A program made the translations under genes and the position numbers. DNA of 64,000 bases from Aselliscus stoliczkanus. Taxonomy: Eukaryota; Chordata; Mammalia; Chiroptera; Hipposideridae. The first letter of the stretch is position 1. Every line of letters starts with the position of its first letter. The notes under the pieces were generated by a model. The model was not told the origin of the DNA and ran no database searches. It saw only the letters and a program-made list of their open reading frames with translations. The stretch covers positions 61,090,771 through 61,154,770 of the forward strand of contig CM066737.1 of NCBI GenBank assembly GCA_033961575.1, read 5' to 3'. Below, piece after piece: positions 57,346 to 64,000 of the stretch.

Positions 57346-58180
57346 ATTAAAAGAAAAGTACCTTTACTCAGTGAATAAAATATAAATATAATTCATTAAG
57401 AAATTATAATAATTCCAAAATTAGAAAAATTAAAATCATTTTTCACATGTGTCTTCTAAAACTATTTTCTCTAAAGAATTCAAAATAATGAATTGAAATA
57501 AAAAGACAAAGTACAAATCATAAGCTGTGAAAACTTAAGGTTTAAATCAAAATTTAAATTTAATGTAAAATTTTTATATGTTTTTGAAATTTTAATTAAA
57601 CCTGATTAAAGAACACATTTTCAAATGATTTGCAATTCTAGTGATCAATGTTAATATAGTTGCCAAAATAACACATCCATACAAACCTACTCACATACAA
57701 ATTTAAGAATAATATGAATTAATCAATATTACAATATAGTCCTTAGCTGTTATGTGTATCTTTTGTGAATACCATACTAATTTGTAAGTTTCTCTTACAA
57801 ATGAATTAAAATATCACAATAAGTAAGAAAATGAATATTTTGTACTCCTGGGAACTAGTGGGAAATAATACTTCATTAAGCAATATCTATTGCATTCTTG
57901 TTATCTAAGAATAAGTACTGGGCAACCTAATTATCTTGTCTTTTCTCTTACGCACTCCATTCCAATCTTCCCCATATCCTAAAGTAGTTCTCTTCTCTGA
58001 TTTTGGCCCAACACAAGAAGTCTTTATGGCATTCAGATATAATTGCCTTATATTTGGAGTACACAAAGAAAAGATGTGGAATGATTCCTAGAGTCTGAAC
58101 AGCTAACCATGTGAGCAGAAGTTAATATTTATAGGTCTTATTAAGCTAGAATAGGGTACCAGAAACCAAGTGACAGACAC
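57346..58180. other. Non-coding, AT-rich
   Basis: Nothing recognised. Confidence 0.45.
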
Positions 58181-58185
58181 ACACA

Positions 58186-58221
58186 TGTTTTGTTTTGTTT
58201 TGTTTTGTTTTGTTTTGTTTT
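58186..58221. repeat. (TTTTG)n microsatellite
   Basis: Seven pentamer units, probably grown from the A-rich tail of the adjoining antisense SINE. Confidence 0.95.
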
Positions 58222-58548
58222 AACTTTATTTGGGAACAATGTGTTTTTTCCAGGACCTATCAGCTCCAAGTCAAGTTGTTGTCCTTCAATCTTAGTTGTG
58301 GAGGGTGCAAGTTCAGCTTCAATCTACTTGCCAGGCAGAGGGCACAGCCCACCATCCCACGTGGGAGTCAAACTGGAAACCTTGTTGTTAAGAGCACATG
58401 CTCTAACCAGCTGAGCCATCCAGCTCCCCCGTTGGCAGCTCAGCAGCAGTTCAGCTCAGGTGCAGCTCACTGGTCCATTTGGGAATCGAACCAGCAACCC
58501 TGTTGCTCAGACTCGAGCTCTAACCAACTGAGCCACCCAGCTGACCCC
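58222..58548 (-). mobile_element. tRNA-derived SINE, second family, two tRNA-like heads
   Basis: Antisense: tail 'aactttatttgggaacaa', then 'gggagtcaaactggaaacc...gctgagccatcc' and 'gggaatcgaaccagcaacc...actgagccaccc'. Same family as 2030-2645 with fewer heads. Confidence 0.8.
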
Positions 58549-58619
58549 ATTTGTTCTTTAATGTGGTTATTTGAGTATGTGTTGAGTATGAGTATGTATA
58601 TAATTGTGTTTGGGGCCTA

Positions 58620-59215
58620 ATGAAGGGGTCTGTACTAGTTACCTATTGCTCTGTAATAATATCACCATGAATTTAACAGCTTATACAACACACATTTCGT
58701 ATCTTACTATTTCTGTAAGTCATGAATCCAGGCCCATCTTAGCAGTGTTCTTTGCCTCAGTCTCACAAGGCTGCATCAAAAGTGTCAGGTGGGGCTTCAG
58801 ATTCATGAGCATTGACCAGGGAAGGATCAAGTTCAGTTTGTTGGCAGGATTCCATTTTTGTGGTTGTAGAACTAAGGGTTTTGTTTTTCTTGTGGCTCTT
58901 GGCTGAAAGCTCTTGCAGTCTATAGTGGAAAGCCATCCTTAGCTCCTAGAATTCATACATAGCATCTTGCCATGTTATGTTCTCGAGTGCATCCATTTGT
59001 TTCCTCAAAACCAGTATAGAAGAAGCTCTACAATCTTATATAATCACATGATTATGTGCACGTATTTACATATATCCCATTACCTTTGCCATATTCTGTT
59101 TATTAGAAGCAAGTCATAGGTCCTGCCCATATTCAAAGGAAGAGATTGCACATGGATGTGAATACTAGAAGGTAGGGATCATGGAGCCCTCTCTAAGAGT
59201 TTGTTTATCATAGAA
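58620..59215. repeat. Ancient interspersed repeat, family unresolved (tentative)
   Basis: 'ctagttacctattgctctgtaa' and 'aacagcttatacaacacac' read like a widespread old mammalian repeat. I cannot name it with confidence. Confidence 0.35.
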
Positions 59216-59428
59216 TCTCTCTTATTGGCTCTAAGATGGTACTGAAAAAGAGAATAGACCATTTCTCACTGTACTGGATTTATCTGTTACAGATTCTTTA
59301 ATTGCATGGATTGTGTTTTGTTTTTTTTTGTCTTCCAGTTTTTCCCACTTGCTAAGGTACTTGTTATACTTTGTTTTTTAAAACAGCCAAGATTCCACAT
59401 ATTCAGTCATAAGGGACTCTGATCATTA

Positions 59429-59621
59429 GAAAGAAGAAAAAGGAGGATCATGAGGAAGAGGAGGAGGAAGAGAAGATAAAGAAGAAAAGAAAAAGGAGAA
59501 GGAGGAAGAGGAGCAGAAAGAGAAGAAGAAAGGGATGAGGGGTGGGAGGGGAAGGAGGAGAAAGAGAGAAAGGAAGTAAAAAAAGAAGGAAAGGAGGAAG
59601 GGAGGGAAGAAGGAAGGAATC
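59429..59621. repeat. Polypurine GA-rich tract
   Basis: Nearly 190 bp almost entirely A and G on the plus strand. The Ser/Pro/Leu/Phe-rich minus frames at 59407-59749 are products of this composition. Confidence 0.95.
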
Positions 59622-62600
59622 TGTAACCATTCAAAAAGTAGATAGGAGCACTTGGAAACAGGTTGTGAATTATTTTCACTACCATCTTCAGTTTGGAGAG
59701 GTAGTGATTTAGGGCCTCTGGATGTATAATACATAAGAACAGTTTCCATAGGTTAATACTTAAATTCTCCTTCTACTTCACATGATAAGCCAAGAAGGTC
59801 AAGTTTCCCTGATATCTGATCACTCACTTGAGCTGTCTCACATTGTCTTGCTTTCTAGAAACCTTTCTTTAATCAAGACAGACAGGATGATTGTTTCTCA
59901 CTCAACTGTCAAGGTCTTGCCAAAGGGATCATCCTATCTACCCACATATAAACAATTTTGGATAGAAATAGAGGAAATAATTGTAAACAATCTGTCATAT
60001 AAATCTTAATTACCATTCTTCATTAATTGCCATCTCAAAACAGAATTTGCTTGTTTCTATTACCAATTTTGAAATCTCAGATTATAAAACTGCCATTAAA
60101 CTCAGTATGAGACTAAATGGAATGCATTTGGGCTATATATTTATATACCCATCCCATTGTTCAGAAACTGTAATATACTAAATCTTTAACTATGTATTTA
60201 ATATGCTAAATTATATATCATACCTGTACAAAATAATCTCAATTCCCACAAAATAAATGAACAAGAAAAGCATAAAATATATGAGATAACACACGATCAG
60301 TTTGATTTTAAGGTCTAAAGGGCCAAATCTTCCCCATATTCCGTCTTCAAATCTGAAAAATCCAGTGCTTCTGCTGTGCATAGATTTGAATTGTCCTCCT
60401 TTACAAACTTATGGTCTCTAAATCCAATAGTTTTAAACAACAAATCAACCATAAAGTGCAATGAGAGGTCATGAAGAAAGTTAGAAGAGTTTAGTTTTGT
60501 GGTTGTATAGAAAAAAAAAAAACAGAACATAGTGCTTCTCTGAAGAGCAACCAAAAAAAAACCCAGCCAAACTCAGGTGTCCCTCAAACTTTAGGATTAG
60601 GGTCTGATGAAGTATGATGTCCTGGGCAAGTGGCATAGTAGAGGTGTCAAATTACAAAATTTGCAAAAGAAGAAAATGCTGGTAAAAATATAAATATATA
60701 ACTGAAACTGTAAAGCTTCCATTACAGAATGCTTTGCAAAGATGGCCCATAAGAGAGTAAAAACACATATAAAAAAACTTGATATTTTGGATTATTATTA
60801 TAGAAACTTCCAGCATTTGCAGAAAGGTTTTCAAGTGGGAGTCAAACCAAAATTAGTGAAGATGGACAGGGGATAAATTTATTTCACTTACAAAAATAAA
60901 TGAATATAAGAGAAGGGAATTAGTCCTCATGAGTCATTTCCACCAGATCCTTGCATTGAGCCTCTCTTAAATATTATTATTATTGTGCTTATACACCAAT
61001 AACTTATTTCACCAACAGTCACTGGAGTGTCATTCATTGACTAAAAAATACTAACTAAAAATAATATTTCTGTAGCAAGCAGAGCAGAATTCCTAATGTA
61101 TGTTATCATTTATGTAAATTTTACCATTGCTGAATTCAAGCAGAGTAACCAAAATATTATCATTATATATTAATTAGCCAAAAGTGTTTAATTTTAGATT
61201 ATGGAAACTACAACAACAGAAGCTGTGGCATATAAAGGAATGTGTAAAATAGAATATTTTCCCTTATGGAACTTAAAAAAAGCATACTGCTGTTGAGTTT
61301 GTAATACATTTATTTCTGAATTAATTATGGAATTGGTTTAGAGATAAAGATAATTTACCTTATAAAATGTGTTTTTCAGTGTCTGGTTAAAGGTCTCATC
61401 TGCGACATTAGTGCAGAATAGTGACACAGCAGGCAAAATGAAAAAGGTTAGGATGCATTTAAACACGTTTGGCCTAGTAAGTCCTGTGCTCTGATTCTCA
61501 CTAGCAGTTCATTCCATTTTAAACTTAATTAGAAAGCTTTTTTTTAATGTTGAGAAAAAGCATTTTGATATTACTAACTATGTCATTTTCAAATCTAATT
61601 AAATGGCTGATTTATGGTTCCACTAAATTGACTTTTTATTTTTAATATACCTGGTAGGATGATACTATGAAAGCTTTTAAGGAAGCCAATGAATCTTTTG
61701 GAGTGGACTCTATGATGTTTCAATCAGTCTGTATTAAGTCATGATTGTCATATTTATCAAATGAATTAATACAGTAAAATTTGGGGTGCTACATTAGGTG
61801 AAAGAATAGTTGGCAGATACATATTTATGATTAACCTACATAGAGAAATATACTTTTTTAGCTTTTACTGAAAATGATAGAAATTTTATTGTGCAAACCA
61901 TGATACTATTGCATTTGCATAATGATTTGTAGTTGCTGAAACTTGTTAGGCATTCTAAAAGCTAAAGTATGGATGGGATTACAATCTACCCAAAATTTAC
62001 TGCATTCAGTAAAGGGCTAAAGCACTCAAGCTTTGAAATCATCTACTGCAAAGACTGTTTATTCCTCATATAAAATCTTACTATATATTGTGTCCTCAAA
62101 GATATAAGGGCTGCAATCGAGCAGACTGCTAAACATCTCAAATATTAATTTATTGGCTTCCAAAGCTGTGCTTGCAGAGCATACAGAGTAGCAGATTAGG
62201 GGTTGGTAAGAAAGAATAAGAGATTTGACAAGTCTATTTGAGTCTTCTGTGGTTTGGAATTGGAATATTTTAAGGCTGCACAAGCTCAAAAAGATATTTT
62301 GAACAAATAGCTTCATAAAGCAGGTTTAGTTTTAAAAGCTGGAGGGATTTCAAAAATTCATTTTGTTATTCGGAAATAATTAGAAGTGGGAAGCAGTTTA
62401 TTGAAAATATCAGAAAACACAAATGGTGCAAGCTCCCCACAGGCAAGTGTCTTGCTATTGTCTCACCCTGGTGTGAGTCATAGCCTATCTGGCACAGGTG
62501 TTTTTGCCTTCAAAAGGCGCATTTATCCCCTAGCTTCAACATTTATTATTTATTTCTAATAATCTGGGTGGCAAGAAATAGTCAGGTTTTGTACATTTCA

Positions 62601-64000
62601 CAATAGATTATCAGAAGGTGTAATGAACCATGCCTTGGAACAATTAACATTTGGGTAAGACATGTTTTGTGGTTAATTGATGTCTAACATTGTCTGGCAT
62701 AGGGGGTTAGATGAAGGAAATATACAAAGAGAGGGAGAAGCAGGAATTAGGTTCCTGCACAGTTTTGGCAACAGAGAAAGCCGATTAGAGTACTACATGG
62801 CCAACAGTCTATTTTCAAATATTATAATAATTTCAAAAGAAAGGAAAGAAAATGTTCTGGGGTGAAGAGATGAGCAAAACATGCGATCAGACAACAAGTG
62901 CTGAGGTTTATTAGTTTACATTCACAAATGTCTGTTTTTATCTTGCTTTTGCATTTTTAGCATGGTCATCTCCTTTTCTTTACTTTACCTGTATAATATC
63001 TTTCCCATTATTTAAATGTATTTTAAGGAAATTTAATTTTTTCCTAATGTGGATTCCTTCAAATGTTTAAATGACACTTTTCTCAATAAAGACCTCCCAC
63101 CCCCAACAGATCACTTGAAAAAGGCATTGCTTTAGAATCCCAAAGAGGTGATATCCTCCAGACAGAGCCACATATTGCCAGCCCTAAAGAGGCCACAATG
63201 AGGGTGAAAGAAAGAATGACATTTCACCTGTCAGCATGTAATCAACATATGAGAACTAAGTTCATTACTCTTCTCTTGGTGAGGGGTATTTTGTTGGGTA
63301 GTTTGCAGATTTGCTTTTGCCACTGGCATTTTCTCAGAAGATTTCTACCCAGCTATCCTTTCTCACTATGACCTTTGTGGTGGTACGATTTGAATTTGAT
63401 TTTCCAACTAGCTCAGTTACCTCATGACCAGTCCCTGGAGCCATGCAATCCCCTCACTTTTCTGCCTTGTGGTGTCAGAAACTTCATGCCTCATGGGAAA
63501 ACTGCATAATATTAAACACATACTGCAGACATATGTTCAAATTAGAGATGTAACAAAATATCCATTGAGCATCCACTAAATGCTTGAAGCAACAAACCTG
63601 CAGATATGGAGTTAGCGCCAATAAACTGCAATCTACAATATATTTCTCCCTCTGATGATAAAAGTAAAGCATATTTTATTTTAAAATGCTGACAATACTC
63701 CAGAGCAATCAATACCTTTCTTGGGGAAGGAAATTTGCACAGTCCCAACTGCTACTGTACATGCACTGAAAAGGACAGATGAACTATAGATGTGAGCCCT
63801 TCAGCAAACCTCAGGTATGAAAAGTCTTTGGAACCTGGCACTTTGATTGGATTCAGCAGTCAGCTCTTGAACTCTGTGTTACATGTACTGAGCTTCTCAC
63901 GTTCGACAGCATGTTGTCTTGCAAGCTTGAGGGCTGTCTAAAAATCAAATGCCAGGACTCTACTGACAAATGTGTGGTATTTTCCCACCTCCCCTTCAGG
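59622..64000. other. Non-coding, unique-looking, AT-rich
   Basis: More than 4 kb with few stops-free stretches and no gene, RNA gene or repeat that I can support. Conservation cannot be judged from one sequence. Confidence 0.5.

Noticed and set aside
59407..59749. Three overlapping minus ORFs rich in Ser, Pro, Leu and Phe
   Set aside because: Artefact of the polypurine tract.
1..64000. CRISPR array, bacterial operon or phage-like system
   Set aside because: No regularly spaced repeats with unique spacers, no ribosome-binding-site spacing and no dense ORF packing; every recurring unit is a dispersed mammalian transposon or a microsatellite.

Overview
This window is mammalian nuclear DNA with no cellular protein-coding gene, no rRNA or tRNA gene and no CRISPR array that I can support. 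It is intergenic (or deep intronic) sequence built from layered transposable elements. The organism is probably a bat. The tRNA-derived SINEs, with a GGCCGAGTGGCGCAGTGGTTAAG-type head, and the L1 3' ends (ACTATTGCACTGTGTTGTAC...) look like bat repeats, and the older layers (MIR, L2-like, hAT) are general to placental mammals. The species call is inference from recognised repeat style, not from a database search.

Layout. Positions 1-27 kb are LTR-rich. Several ERV-type LTR families appear more than once: LTR-A at 1.37-2.69 and 18.14-23.80 kb, LTR-B at 3.68-4.64 and 8.06-8.53 kb, and LTR-C at 6.1-7.5, 11.17-12.59 and 25.4-26.7 kb. The best-defined element is a defective gammaretrovirus-like provirus on the minus strand at 18254-23410. 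It has paired LTRs, a 4-bp ACTA target duplication, a proline-type primer binding site, a polypurine tract, gag with a CCHC knuckle, a pol reduced to its 3' parts, and a broken env. It sits inside an older LTR-A copy and was itself later hit by a SINE. Positions 27-33 kb and 37-38.9 kb are mostly old or unique sequence with MIR relics. Positions 33-57 kb are L1-rich: a 5'-truncated L1 with an 18-bp target duplication (35.6-37.0 kb), an L1 with 5'UTR and ORF1 but most of ORF2 missing (38.9-42.2 kb), a deeply nested L1-in-L1 stack carrying SINEs, a mariner and an LTR (44.8-54.2 kb), and a mini-L1 made only of 5'UTR plus 3'UTR (55.48-56.88 kb). Positions 57-64 kb hold a hAT relic, one SINE, a purine tract and otherwise unique AT-rich DNA.

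Nothing here works as a pathway. The elements tell a relative history: MIR, L2-like and hAT relics first, then old L1 and LTRs, then the provirus, mariner and younger L1s, then the SINEs, which are the last insertion wherever order can be read. I found no convincing new gene system. The most unusual observations are the TSD-flanked mini-L1, four L1 copies whose internal deletions all rejoin in the 3'UTR, a mariner copy plus a deletion derivative sharing its termini, and a two-length SINE family whose body is built from degenerate short repeats.
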